This document shows positions 8,045 through 16,949 of a stretch of 64,000 bases of DNA, piece after piece. Each line of letters starts with the position of its first letter. Within the stretch, counting starts at the first letter, position 1. This stretch comes from CAVWDI01 sp963753725. Lineage in GTDB: Bacteria; Chloroflexota; Anaerolineae; Anaerolineales; UBA4823. The stretch lies in assembly GCA_963753725.1 (NCBI GenBank), contig CAVWDI010000036.1:62001-126000 (forward strand), in the 5' to 3' direction. The position numbers were made by a program, and so were the translations under genes. Under the pieces are notes generated by a model. It was not told the origin of the DNA and did not search any database. It was given only the letters and a program-made list of their open reading frames with translations.

Positions 8045-9073
8045 ATGTCTAAAAAAGCTTTGTTGTTTTTCAGCGTGCTCGTGATTTCCGTGATGCTGCT
8101 GGGAGCCTGTGCTCCACAGTCTGGTGAAGCGGATTGTTCGAGCGATGACGTGTTATGCGTCGGTCTGGTCACAGATGTGGGTGAAGTTGATGATAAATCA
8201 TTCAACCAGTCGGCATGGGAAGGTGTCCAAGCAGTAGAAAAAGATATGGGCGCCCAGATTGATTACGTCGAGACCAAGGATGCGAAGGATTACCAATCGA
8301 ACATTGCTTTGTTCGCCGACAAGGGCTACGATATCATTGTTACAGTCGGTTTTGCGATGGGTGACGCTACCATAGAAGCCGCTGGTAAGTATCCGGATAT
8401 TGATTTTATCGGAGTAGACCAATTCCAGGGTGCGCCTTTGGAAAATGTGACTGGATTGATCTTCCCTGAGGATAAATCCGGTTTCCTGGCCGGCGCGCTT
8501 GCGGCTATGATGACTGAGACAGATACCATCGCGGCTGTTCTGGGGACGGACCTAGTACCGCCGGTTGTGGCATTCAAAGAAGGTTATGAAGGCGGGGCAA
8601 AGTACATCAACCCCGACATTAACGTGATTTCAACCTATCACCCCGGCGGCTTAGACGTTGCGTTCACAGATCCCGAATGGGGCGCAACCACAGCTAAGCA
8701 GGCTATGGATCAGGGCGCGGACTTTGTCTTCGGCGCTGGCGGTAAAACCGGAAATGGGGCCATTATTGAGGTGGCCGGTAACGAAGGTTCATACTGTATC
8801 GGTGTTGACTCTGACCAATGGGGGACTGTACCTGAAGCACACCCGTGCTTAATTTCGAGCGCGATGAAACTGATCACCCCTGGTGTAACGGGCTTGATCA
8901 CCAACTCAGTTGAAGGCAGTTTCCCGGGCGGCAACTTCCTGGGACCCGTTGGATTGGCGCCCTTCCATGACCACGAAGATGCTGTTCCGCAAGAAGTTAA
9001 GGATAAGCTGGAAGAGATCGATACAGCATTGAAGGATGGTTCCATCAGCACAGGCTACAATCCTGGTGGATAA
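8045..9073 (+). CDS. bmpA: Nucleoside-binding BMP lipoprotein of an ABC importer
   Basis: A 342-residue lipoprotein with lipobox 'LLGAC' after a 20-residue signal. The mature part starts 'CVGLVTDVGEVDDKSFNQSA', the hallmark of BmpA/PnrA/Med proteins that bind purine nucleosides. Further family elements are 'GFAMGDATIEAA', 'DIDFIGVDQ', 'GGKTGNGAI' and 'YCIGVDSDQW'. A strong RBS lies 7 bases before the ATG. It is the first gene of an operon with two permeases and a double ATPase, so it is the ligand receptor. Many Asp/Gly residues and acidic character fit an extracytoplasmic protein. The exact nucleoside is not visible. Confidence 0.93.
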   Translation: MSKKALLFFSVLVISVMLLGACAPQSGEADCSSDDVLCVGLVTDVGEVDDKSFNQSAWEGVQAVEKDMGAQIDYVETKDAKDYQSNIALFADKGYDIIVTVGFAMGDATIEAAGKYPDIDFIGVDQFQGAPLENVTGLIFPEDKSGFLAGALAAMMTETDTIAAVLGTDLVPPVVAFKEGYEGGAKYINPDINVISTYHPGGLDVAFTDPEWGATTAKQAMDQGADFVFGAGGKTGNGAIIEVAGNEGSYCIGVDSDQWGTVPEAHPCLISSAMKLITPGVTGLITNSVEGSFPGGNFLGPVGLAPFHDHEDAVPQEVKDKLEEIDTALKDGSISTGYNPGG

Positions 9074-9107
9074 TCAGAAAACGATTGAGGACCATTGATT
9101 GAAAAGG

Positions 9108-9151
9108 ACAACGTGCGAAACACCTTTCAGGTGCGACGCACGTTGTTTTTT
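9108..9151 (+). terminator. Strong internal terminator between bmpA and the permease genes
   Basis: ACAACGTGCG (9108-9117) pairs perfectly with CGCACGTTGT (9137-9146). An inner stem CACCT/AGGTG (9121-9133) stacks inside. A run of T follows (9146-9151). Partial readthrough here would give many binding proteins per membrane complex, a common design in ABC import operons. Confidence 0.85.
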
Positions 9152-9260
9152 AAATTTTTTCACACGTTCTAATTCTTTATAGATAATAACTTTACGGGTT
9201 AAATCAAGACGGGTAAAATGTCTTTTATCCATTATCCACGGTTCTGAGCGAGGTATTAAT

Positions 9261-10380
9261 ATGAGCGATGAACAATCACCCTCAACACAATCACGATCAT
9301 TCAGGTCCGTATTAAATTCGATATGGCGAGCGATCAGCGTTCCACTCGGCGCAGTGATTCTTGCATTGGCGATCGGAGCGATCATCCTGCTAATTTCCGG
9401 CGCCAATCCAATCCAAGCGTATGCGGCGCTGTTTAAGGGCGCATTTGGAAGTCCAGCCGCGATTCAACGTACTTTGGAGAAAGCAACGCCGTTAATTTTC
9501 AGCGGATTGGCCGTAGCGTTTGCTTTTAAGGCAGGCCTATTCAATATCGGCGCTCAAGGACAACTGCTGTTCGGCGCTTTGACTGCGGCTGTGGTTGGTT
9601 TTGCCATTCAGGGAGTACCCCCTATCCTGCACGCGTTTTTAGCATTATTGGTAGGTGGAATTGCTGGAGCGTTGTACGGCGCAATACCAGGTGCTTTGAA
9701 GGTTTATACAGGGGCGAATGAAGTAATAACGACGATTATGTTGAATTACATTGCTATCAATATAACCGATTATTTTGCCGATGGGCCTCTGAAAGACAAC
9801 TCCCCCGGGAATATTGTAGCCAGGACACCAGAGATACTCGAATTCCGCCCGGATTCCAACATTTTTTGGTATCCCATTGGGTTTTGTGCTTGGAATTATC
9901 GCGGCTGTGATTATCTGGTGGATATTATGGTATACGACAAAAGGTTTTGAAATCCGTACGGTAGGGCTCAACCCAAATGCGGCTCGCTATGCAGGAATGA
10001 AAGTGGGTTTCACAATTATTTTAACCATGGTAATCAGCGGTTTTCTTGCGGGGATTGGCGGCGGGATCGAAACATTAGGAGTGGTAGGACGTTACCAACC
10101 GGGTTTTAATGTTGGCCTGGGTTTTGATGGTATCACGATAGCGCTGCTTGGCCGGACTCATCCATTCGGAGTGATACCGGCCGCGATCCTGGTAGGAGCG
10201 ATGAAAGCCGGTTCCGCTCAGATGCAGTTCAGCGCTGGTGTAGCCAAAGAAATTACAGACGTTATCCAGGCTTTGATCCTATTCTTTGTAGCGGCCGATA
10301 TGATAGTAAGGAAAGTTTTCCGGATAAAAGAGGTGGAAGTTGAACGTCCGGCTTTGAGTACGGGTTGGGGACAGCAATAA
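9261..10380 (+). CDS. Nucleoside ABC transporter permease, YufP/BmpC type, interrupted by a +1 frameshift
   Basis: Two overlapping frames (9261-9950 and 9877-10380) together encode one ABC permease of about 370 residues (BPD_transp_2 family): 'VILALAIGAIILLISGANP', 'FNIGAQGQLLFGAL', 'VYTGANEVITTIMLNYIA', then in the second frame 'GFEIRTVGLNPNAARYAGM' and 'ALLGRTHPFGVIPAA'. Frame changes by one base between about 9861 and 9880, next to the run T6 at 9862-9867. The residues on both sides are well conserved, so a sequencing indel is likely; otherwise this is an inactivating mutation. The product would form one half of the membrane channel with the next gene. Confidence 0.88.
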
Positions 10381-10396
10381 TCAGGAGGCATATGAT

Positions 10397-11428
10397 ATGA
10401 CAACCATGACGACTGCTCACAATTCGCTAACAGGACAATTTCTACGAAAACTCTCCCGCTGGACTACATGGATAATTTTCGGTCTGGCAGCGTTAATTGC
10501 GGTTATTGCCGGATATTTATTGGATCCGCGTGTAACCGCAGCAGTTTTAGCATCTGCTGTACGCCAATCAACTCCGCTCGTGTTAGGCGCTATGTGCGGG
10601 TTAATCGGGGAACGTGCCGGAGTAATCAACATCGGAATCGAAGGCCAGATGCTGATGGCGGCATTTATCGGTTTTCTTGTGAATGTCTGGACTGGCAATC
10701 TTTTAATCGCTGTAATCGCTGGTGTTATGACTGGCGCATTGTTAGGAGCGCTGCTGGCTTTCATGTCGGTCACATTAATGATCGACCAGATCATCGGAGG
10801 GTCTGTGATCAATATCCTTGCTCTGGGTCTGACCGGTTATTTTTATACAGCTGGTTTAACCACTGAGGGAAAAATGGGACCTATCTCATTGGGACCGCTG
10901 GCTGATCTCCCACTGATCGGACCAGTATTGTTCAATAATCCTCCGATTACATACTTAACAATTATTTTAGTATTTGTCGTGCACTATGTGTTGTTCCATA
11001 CGAAGTGGGGTCTGCGTACCAGGGCTGTTGGAGAACACCCTAGAGCGGCGGACACAGTAGGTGTGAACGTATATTTTATGCGCTATGCCAATGTGATCAT
11101 TGGTGGTGGTTTCGCTGGATTGGCTGGCGCATTTTTAACTTTGGAAGCGGTGGGTTCTTTTGAACGTGCGATGACCAATGGACGCGGGTTTGTCGCCCTG
11201 GCAGTGATGATTTTTGGCAGGTGGACGCCGCTGGGATCATGGGGGGCAGCCTTGTTGTTCGGTCTGGCTTCTGCGGTTCAAACTCAGCTGCAGTTTGGAG
11301 GAAAGGTAGATATCCCACACCAATTTATTGGGTTATTACCTTACTTGCTGACGATCGTCGTATTGGCGGGATTTGGCGGTCGGGCTCGTCCGCCTGCGGC
11401 TGACGGTGTTCCGTATAAGAAAGAATAG
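10397..11428 (+). CDS. Nucleoside ABC transporter permease, YufQ/BmpD type
   Basis: Intact 343-residue second permease of the importer, with about nine hydrophobic helices. Conserved stretches include 'GALCGLIGERAGVINIGIEG'-type sequence (here MCGLIGERAGVINIGIEGQM), 'WGLRTRAVGEHPRAADT' (the cytoplasmic coupling loop contacting the ATPase) and 'FVALAVMIFGRWTPLG'. The RBS AGGAGG at 10383-10388 is well placed for ATG 10397; an ATG at 10392 gives only a two-codon frame. It lies 16 bp behind the first permease and 3 bp before the ATPase, so it is one operon. Confidence 0.93.
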   Translation: MTTMTTAHNSLTGQFLRKLSRWTTWIIFGLAALIAVIAGYLLDPRVTAAVLASAVRQSTPLVLGAMCGLIGERAGVINIGIEGQMLMAAFIGFLVNVWTGNLLIAVIAGVMTGALLGALLAFMSVTLMIDQIIGGSVINILALGLTGYFYTAGLTTEGKMGPISLGPLADLPLIGPVLFNNPPITYLTIILVFVVHYVLFHTKWGLRTRAVGEHPRAADTVGVNVYFMRYANVIIGGGFAGLAGAFLTLEAVGSFERAMTNGRGFVALAVMIFGRWTPLGSWGAALLFGLASAVQTQLQFGGKVDIPHQFIGLLPYLLTIVVLAGFGGRARPPAADGVPYKKE

Positions 11429-11431
11429 CAG

Positions 11432-13036
11432 ATGGATAAGGATATCTCTATGAGCGATCAGATAGCACTTGAAGTCCATAACATAACAAAACGATTTCCC
11501 GGCGTCTTAGCAAACGACAACGTGGATTTTACGCTCAAAAAGGGTGAAATTCATGCTTTGCTGGGTGAGAATGGCGCCGGAAAAAGTACGTTAATGAACG
11601 TGATTTACGGCTTATATACTCCTGAAGAGGGTGAGATTCTGCTGAATACAAATCACGGAACAAACGGGCTGCAGAAGGTGGACATTGAAACGCCTCACGA
11701 TGCAATCAAGTACGGTATCGGTATGGTCCACCAACATTTTATGCTGGTTCCGGTGTTCACAGTAGCAGAGAACATGATCCTGGGAGATGAGGTTACGCGC
11801 GGTCCAAGCCTGGACCTGCGGACTGCCCGCCGTCAAATTAGCCAACTTTCCGAAGATTATGGTCTTGAAGTAGACCCGAATGCTGTGGTTGAAGATTTAT
11901 CAGTTGGTGTCCAGCAGCGGGTGGAAATATTAAAAGCTCTTTACCGGGAGGCCAGGATTCTTGTATTAGATGAGCCAACTGCGGTACTTACGCCTCAGGA
12001 AGTGGAAGATTTATTTAAAGTAATGCGCCAACTCACTGACCGGGGAGTCTCGATAATCTTTATTACCCACAAACTGAAAGAAGTGCTGGCGATCGCGGAT
12101 GAGATCACAGTAATGCGGCGGGGTAAAGTGGTAGGCAATACCACACCCTCCGAAACGGATGAACAAGGTCTGGCTGCGATGATGGTTGGACGTGATGTGA
12201 TCTTGTGGATAGATAAAGAACCTGCTCAACCGAAGGATGTCGTCCTGAGTGTCAAGAACCTAAATGTAAAGGATGACCGTGATATGCTGACTGTTCGAGA
12301 TTTATCGTTCGAAGTCAAAGCTGGTGAAATTTTAGGTATTGCAGGGGTGCAGGGCAACGGTCAGAAAGAATTGGTGGAAGCGCTGACCGGACTTCGAGAG
12401 ATCGAAGATGGATCAATCACATTGAATGGTCAGGAACTGCCAGCAGTTAATCCTCGCGCGCTGGTGGAATTAGGCGTGGCGCATATCCCCGAGGACCGCC
12501 ATAAACACGGCTTAGTACTGCCGTATTCCATTTCAGATAATACAGTTTTGAATACGTATTACCAACCACCGTTTGCTAAAGGACTGCAACGTAATCAAAA
12601 AGCGGTGCTTGAAAATTCGGAAAAATTGATCGAACAATTTGATGTGCGCACACCCAGCGCATTATTACCTGCCAGCAATTTGTCAGGCGGCAACCAGCAG
12701 AAAGTGATTGTTGCCCGTGAATTAGGCCGACCGATTAGTTTGCTCATAGCTAACCAACCCACACGCGGTTTGGATGTGGGGTCGATCGAATACATTCACA
12801 GCCAGATTGTCGACCGGCGGGATAAGGGGATTGCCGTACTGCTTGTCTCTGCTGAACTCGATGAGGTATTGTCCTTGTCTGACCGCATATCCGTAATGTA
12901 CCACGGCGAAATGGTTGCGACTGTAGATGCAGATGACGCCTCCCGTGAAGAATTAGGCTTGTGGATGGCTGGCTCACATGAGGATGAAGAACAGGATATT
13001 GAAAGTGAGGACAATATACCTGTAGAACAAAACTGA
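11432..13036 (+). CDS. Nucleoside ABC transporter ATP-binding protein with two ATPase domains (YufO/BmpB type)
   Basis: 534 residues with two tandem nucleotide-binding domains. The first has Walker A 'GENGAGKST', a YGIGMVHQHF Q-loop, signature 'LSVGVQQRVEIL' and Walker B 'ILVLDEPTAVL'. The second has a degenerate Walker A (GVQGNGQKE), signature 'LSGGNQQKVIVAREL' and 'LLIANQPTRGLD', where the usual Asp-Glu of Walker B is Ala-Asn. Asymmetric sites of this kind are typical of sugar and nucleoside importers of the RbsA/YufO class. The start at ATG 11432 lies 3 bp after the permease stop; ATG 11450 is an alternative. An acidic C-terminal tail is present. It powers the importer encoded just upstream. 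Confidence 0.94.
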   Translation: MDKDISMSDQIALEVHNITKRFPGVLANDNVDFTLKKGEIHALLGENGAGKSTLMNVIYGLYTPEEGEILLNTNHGTNGLQKVDIETPHDAIKYGIGMVHQHFMLVPVFTVAENMILGDEVTRGPSLDLRTARRQISQLSEDYGLEVDPNAVVEDLSVGVQQRVEILKALYREARILVLDEPTAVLTPQEVEDLFKVMRQLTDRGVSIIFITHKLKEVLAIADEITVMRRGKVVGNTTPSETDEQGLAAMMVGRDVILWIDKEPAQPKDVVLSVKNLNVKDDRDMLTVRDLSFEVKAGEILGIAGVQGNGQKELVEALTGLREIEDGSITLNGQELPAVNPRALVELGVAHIPEDRHKHGLVLPYSISDNTVLNTYYQPPFAKGLQRNQKAVLENSEKLIEQFDVRTPSALLPASNLSGGNQQKVIVARELGRPISLLIANQPTRGLDVGSIEYIHSQIVDRRDKGIAVLLVSAELDEVLSLSDRISVMYHGEMVATVDADDASREELGLWMAGSHEDEEQDIESEDNIPVEQN

Positions 13037-13059
13037 GTTAGAAATCTCATCAAAATATA

Positions 13060-13101
13060 AGGTTTTGGGTGGGTTAAAATCTCATCACAAAACCTCTTTT
13101 T
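13060..13101 (+). terminator. Terminator at the end of the nucleoside ABC operon
   Basis: AGGTTTTG (13060-13067) pairs with CAAAACCT (13088-13095) across a 20-nt loop and is followed by CTTTTT. A short sequence AAATCTCATCA occurs just before and again inside the loop. Confidence 0.6.
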
Positions 13102-13146
13102 ACTTAAATAGATATTACGATTGATACTCAGTAATATGATCTCCCA

Positions 13147-15296
13147 ATGATTAAAGATCAAAGATTAGAAATCCCTGTTTCGGGTATGGACTGTGTTGAT
13201 TGCACAGTTCACGTACGTAAAGCCATCGCGGGATTGCCTGGTGTGTATTCGGTTGAGGTATATCTCGCCTCAGAAAAGGCAGTTGTCCAGATGGATCCGA
13301 ACCTGGTGGAAATGGGGGATATTAAGCGGGCGGTTGAAAAAGCTGGATATTCAGTGCCAGACAAAGAAGATGAGTCTCAGCAAATGGGGGACACCAGAAG
13401 TTTTTCTCGCGCGATATTCATCCTATTAGCGATCCTATTCGGGGTGGTTTTATTTACAGTGATCGTTGGAGAATGGCTGGGTCTTTTTGATGTGTTGATG
13501 GCTTATGTACCCTGGCCAGTGTGGGTCGCGATTATTGTGATCATTGGGTACCCGGTATTTCGAAGTGTTCTAAGGGCTACCCTGCAGCGTCAGATCATCG
13601 CGCATACACTGATGACTGTGGGTGTTCTGGCGGCGCTGGCAGCTGGGGAGTGGGCGACAGCCATTATTGTTACATTCTTTATGCGCATTGGGGATTATGT
13701 CGAGCGCTTCACAACTGAGAAAGCCCGCCAGTCAGTCAGGGGATTGGTCGATATGGCCCCTCAAATGGCGCGGGTTGAGAGGGGAAGCGAAGAATTTGAA
13801 ATTCCTGTCGAGCATGTGGAAATTGGCGAGACGGTCCTGCTGCGCCCGGGCGAAAAAATCCCGGTGGATGGAGAGGTTTTGAGTGGTTACGCGAGTATTG
13901 ACCAGGCCGCAATTACTGGTGAAGCCATGCCCCTGGATGCGGGACCCGGCTCACAGGTTTATGCGGCTTCGCTGGTGCAGTCCGGTAGTCTGAAGGTGCG
14001 TGCGCTGCAGGTTGGCGCCGATACAACCTTTGGACATGTTGTTAATCTGGTTGAAGAAGCGGAGACTCAGAAGGCTGAAGTACAGCGGCTGGCAGACCGC
14101 TTTTCTGGATATTTCCTGCCCCTTGTAGCAGTCGTTGCGTTTTTATCGTACATCATCCGTCGAGATCCAATGGCGACAGTTGCCGTATTAGTGGTGGCAT
14201 GTTCTTGTGCATTTGCGTTGGCCACACCCATCGCCATGCTGGCTTCAATTGGCGCTGGAGCCAGGCGCGGGATAATGATCAAGGGCGGAAAATTTATTGA
14301 ATTGCTTGACAAGGTACAGGTACTGTTAATCGACAAGACTGGGACTTTAACGTTCGGTAAACCAGAGATCGTGGATATTGAACTGCTGGATTCTGGATTC
14401 GGGATGGGGGAGGATGAAGGACAAGTAAAATTAGAAATACTGCGCCTGGCAGCTTCTGCGGAAAGGTTCTCAGAACATCCTCTGGCGAAGGCTTTGGTTT
14501 CGGCAGCCAGTGATAAAAATTTAAGGCTGGTTGAACCTCAAGGATTTAAATCTGTTACCGGATTCGGTGTGGGTGCAAATGTAGATGGATACCAGGTTGA
14601 AGTTGGTCGCAGACGGATGTTTGAAATTCAAAACAAAGTTCCTGCCAACCTGGAGCAGCAGTTGAGCATAGAGGATAGTGACAGAAGCCTGATTTACGTG
14701 GCAGTAGACGGCCAGGTTGTGGCAGTCCTGGCTGCAGCTGATGTTATGCGCGGTGAAATACCCGCAGCCATGGATGATATTTACGCTCTGGGAATAGAAA
14801 AAGTTAAAGTTTAACAGGAGACCGCCAGCAGACTGCGGCAGATCTGGTTGCACAGATAAAACAGGGAATGACAAATCGGAACCCCATAGAATTTTCGGCT
14901 GACCTGCTTCCTGAGGACAAGATAAAGATTGTAAAGGCATACCAAACGGGTGGAAATATGGTTGTGATGGTCGGTGACGGAGTCAATGACGCGCCTGCGC
15001 TTGCTCAAGCAGATGTTGGCATTGCGATGGGCGCGGCTGGCAGCGATATTGCGATTGAAGCTGCGCATGTAGCCCTGATGCGCGATGATTGGTCATTGGT
15101 ACCTGAGGTTTTCCAGATATCGCGCCGAACGATGCGGGTAGTTAAGATGAATATCCTGTTCACAGGACTATATAACCTGGTGGGATTGACCCTGGCCGCA
15201 TTCGGAATATTACCCCCGGTCCTGGCTGCCGCGACTCAATCTCTCCCGGATTTGGGCATTCTAGCAAATTCATCGCGCTTGCTTCGCCAAAAGTGA
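13147..15296 (+). CDS. Heavy-metal-translocating P1B-type ATPase with CSC motif, split by a frameshift
   Basis: One ATPase of about 716 residues in two frames (13147-14814 and onward to 15296). The N-terminal HMA metal-binding domain has C16-V-D-C19. The actuator TGE motif is in 'AAITGEAMP', the phosphorylation site D396 in DKTGTLT, and the nucleotide-domain HP motif in 'SEHPLAKAL'. After the shift come 'LTGDRQQTA' and 'MVGDGVNDAPAL'. The ion-site motif in helix 6 is C352-S-C354 rather than the usual CPC. The last helix has PDLGILANSSRLL, with an Asp as in Zn/Cd pumps. The frames differ by one missing base near 14808-14812 (GTTTAAC; one more T restores the reading). Exports a metal ion from the cytosol; which metal is uncertain. 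It stands alone after the terminator of the previous operon. Confidence 0.87.
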
Positions 15297-15337
15297 AGCT
15301 GTATTGGTCAACAGTGTTGTAACTTCAAAAGATGGGA

Positions 15338-16837
15338 TTAATTGGTAGTAAAGGGGATATATATGTTATCAATTATGGTTTCAAATGCATCGATTCTGCC
15401 CCACCCATAGGTGTTGTTTGGGATTACTTCCCCTGAAATGCCGCCGCAATTTTCCGAGGTAGTGCGCGGTTCCGCGTTTTGTTCGATCAGCGTTTCTATC
15501 TGCTCAACCTGGCCGGCTAATTCAGGGCGTGCGGAAATCAATAACGCCACCAATCCGGACACGTGCGGGGAGGCCATGCTCGTACCGCTTGCGGTACGAT
15601 AAGCGCCGGCCAGTGTGCTGGAATAGATGCCGACACCAGGTGCGGAGACATTGGGTTTCAACAGGTTTGTATAACCCGATGGTCCGCGGCTGCTGAAACT
15701 GGCGATGCCATCATTTTGATCTGTCGCGCCGATGCTGAAGGATGATTCATAAATGGCTGGTGGAAACCTCACCGAGCCGCAGCCGTTATATCCCTCATTT
15801 CCGGCTGACGTGACAACAACGATGCCGGCTGCACGAGTGTTATTAACAACTTCTTGCAGTGAATCCCAGTTGCATTCTTCTTCTGGAGGGCAGTACCAGG
15901 AATTGTTGATGACATGTGGAGCAAGGGCTGTGTTCCCATTTTGATTATTGAGGTCAGTTGGCTGCACGAACCATTGGAAACACTCGATATACGTAGAGGC
16001 TTTCCCGTCTCCCTGGTCCATATTACGGCAGCCAATCCACTTCGCACCGGGTGCTACACCGATCTGGCTGCCTGCTCCATCATCACCAACCATGGTCCCC
16101 ATTGTATGGGTACCGTGCCAGAAGTCGTCGCAGGGTTCGGATGCGTCCGGTCCACAGATTCCGCCGCCGGTATGTATAGCGTCATGCCAATTGTAGTTGT
16201 GGTCGACTGTCGTACCATTCCATCCGCGGTATTTCTCCTTAAGAGCTGGGTGGTCCCAGTCGTAACCGGTGTCCTGGCCGCCGATCACAACACCGCTTCC
16301 CGTAATACCAGCTTCCCAAACCGAAGGCGCGTTAACTTTTGCTATATTCCACACAATTCCACTCGGGGATGACGATCGATTAGAAATGCCTGGATCGGGA
16401 TCAGTTTCAGGAAATTCCACAGCAAATTTTTGATCCGAATATATTTTTGATGTGTCGTTTCGTTTAGCGATTGTTTCTAAAACCTTGTAATCGCTTTGAA
16501 CCCATATCAAATTTGCGATCCAGAATGAGCGATGTTCAACGCCTTCTGCAGTGAGGAAATCCAGAATTGGTTTTTGGATATTTTCCGCCGCAGCTTTTAA
16601 GCGCTTTACGACAAATTCTCCCTTCTCTTGTTTGGACTCCAGCTGTTCAGCCATATCCAAATCCGCCTGATGATTAAGGAACACCAGGTATTCTGTCTGG
16701 TCGGAACTGGCATCTTCTAATACCCTCGATTCAACTTTTTCCTGCCAATTGGATACAGGCGCGGCAACAATCGATCTGGTAGAAATCAGGATCAAAAACA
16801 GGGGAAGAAAGTAGATTATCCGGCTTAAGCGGTGCAT
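15338..16837 (-). CDS. Secreted subtilisin-like serine protease (S8 family)
   Basis: About 499 residues from ATG 16837, with a signal peptide ('LSRIIYFLPLFLILISTRSI' then AAP). A propeptide-like I9 region follows ('TEYLVFLNHQADLDMAEQL'). The catalytic domain has Asp in VIGGQDTGYDW, His in WHGTHTMGTMVGDD, the oxyanion Asn in VINNSWYCPP and Ser in SGTSMASPHVSG. Several Cys pairs suggest disulfides. It acts outside the membrane. A TTG at 16873 would add 12 residues before the signal; neither start has a clear RBS. The gene is convergent with the P1B ATPase. Confidence 0.92.
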   Translation of the reverse strand: MHRLSRIIYFLPLFLILISTRSIVAAPVSNWQEKVESRVLEDASSDQTEYLVFLNHQADLDMAEQLESKQEKGEFVVKRLKAAAENIQKPILDFLTAEGVEHRSFWIANLIWVQSDYKVLETIAKRNDTSKIYSDQKFAVEFPETDPDPGISNRSSSPSGIVWNIAKVNAPSVWEAGITGSGVVIGGQDTGYDWDHPALKEKYRGWNGTTVDHNYNWHDAIHTGGGICGPDASEPCDDFWHGTHTMGTMVGDDGAGSQIGVAPGAKWIGCRNMDQGDGKASTYIECFQWFVQPTDLNNQNGNTALAPHVINNSWYCPPEEECNWDSLQEVVNNTRAAGIVVVTSAGNEGYNGCGSVRFPPAIYESSFSIGATDQNDGIASFSSRGPSGYTNLLKPNVSAPGVGIYSSTLAGAYRTASGTSMASPHVSGLVALLISARPELAGQVEQIETLIEQNAEPRTTSENCGGISGEVIPNNTYGWGRIDAFETIIDNIYIPFTTN

Positions 16838-16949
16838 TGTTGAGTTCTGTAATAAGAAATCCGGCAAACGCAATAAAAAAAATGGCGAAGACAGGTGTTT
16901 AGGAAAATGATTTTAACATACAGGACGCAGAGCGGTCTTACTCTGCAGA

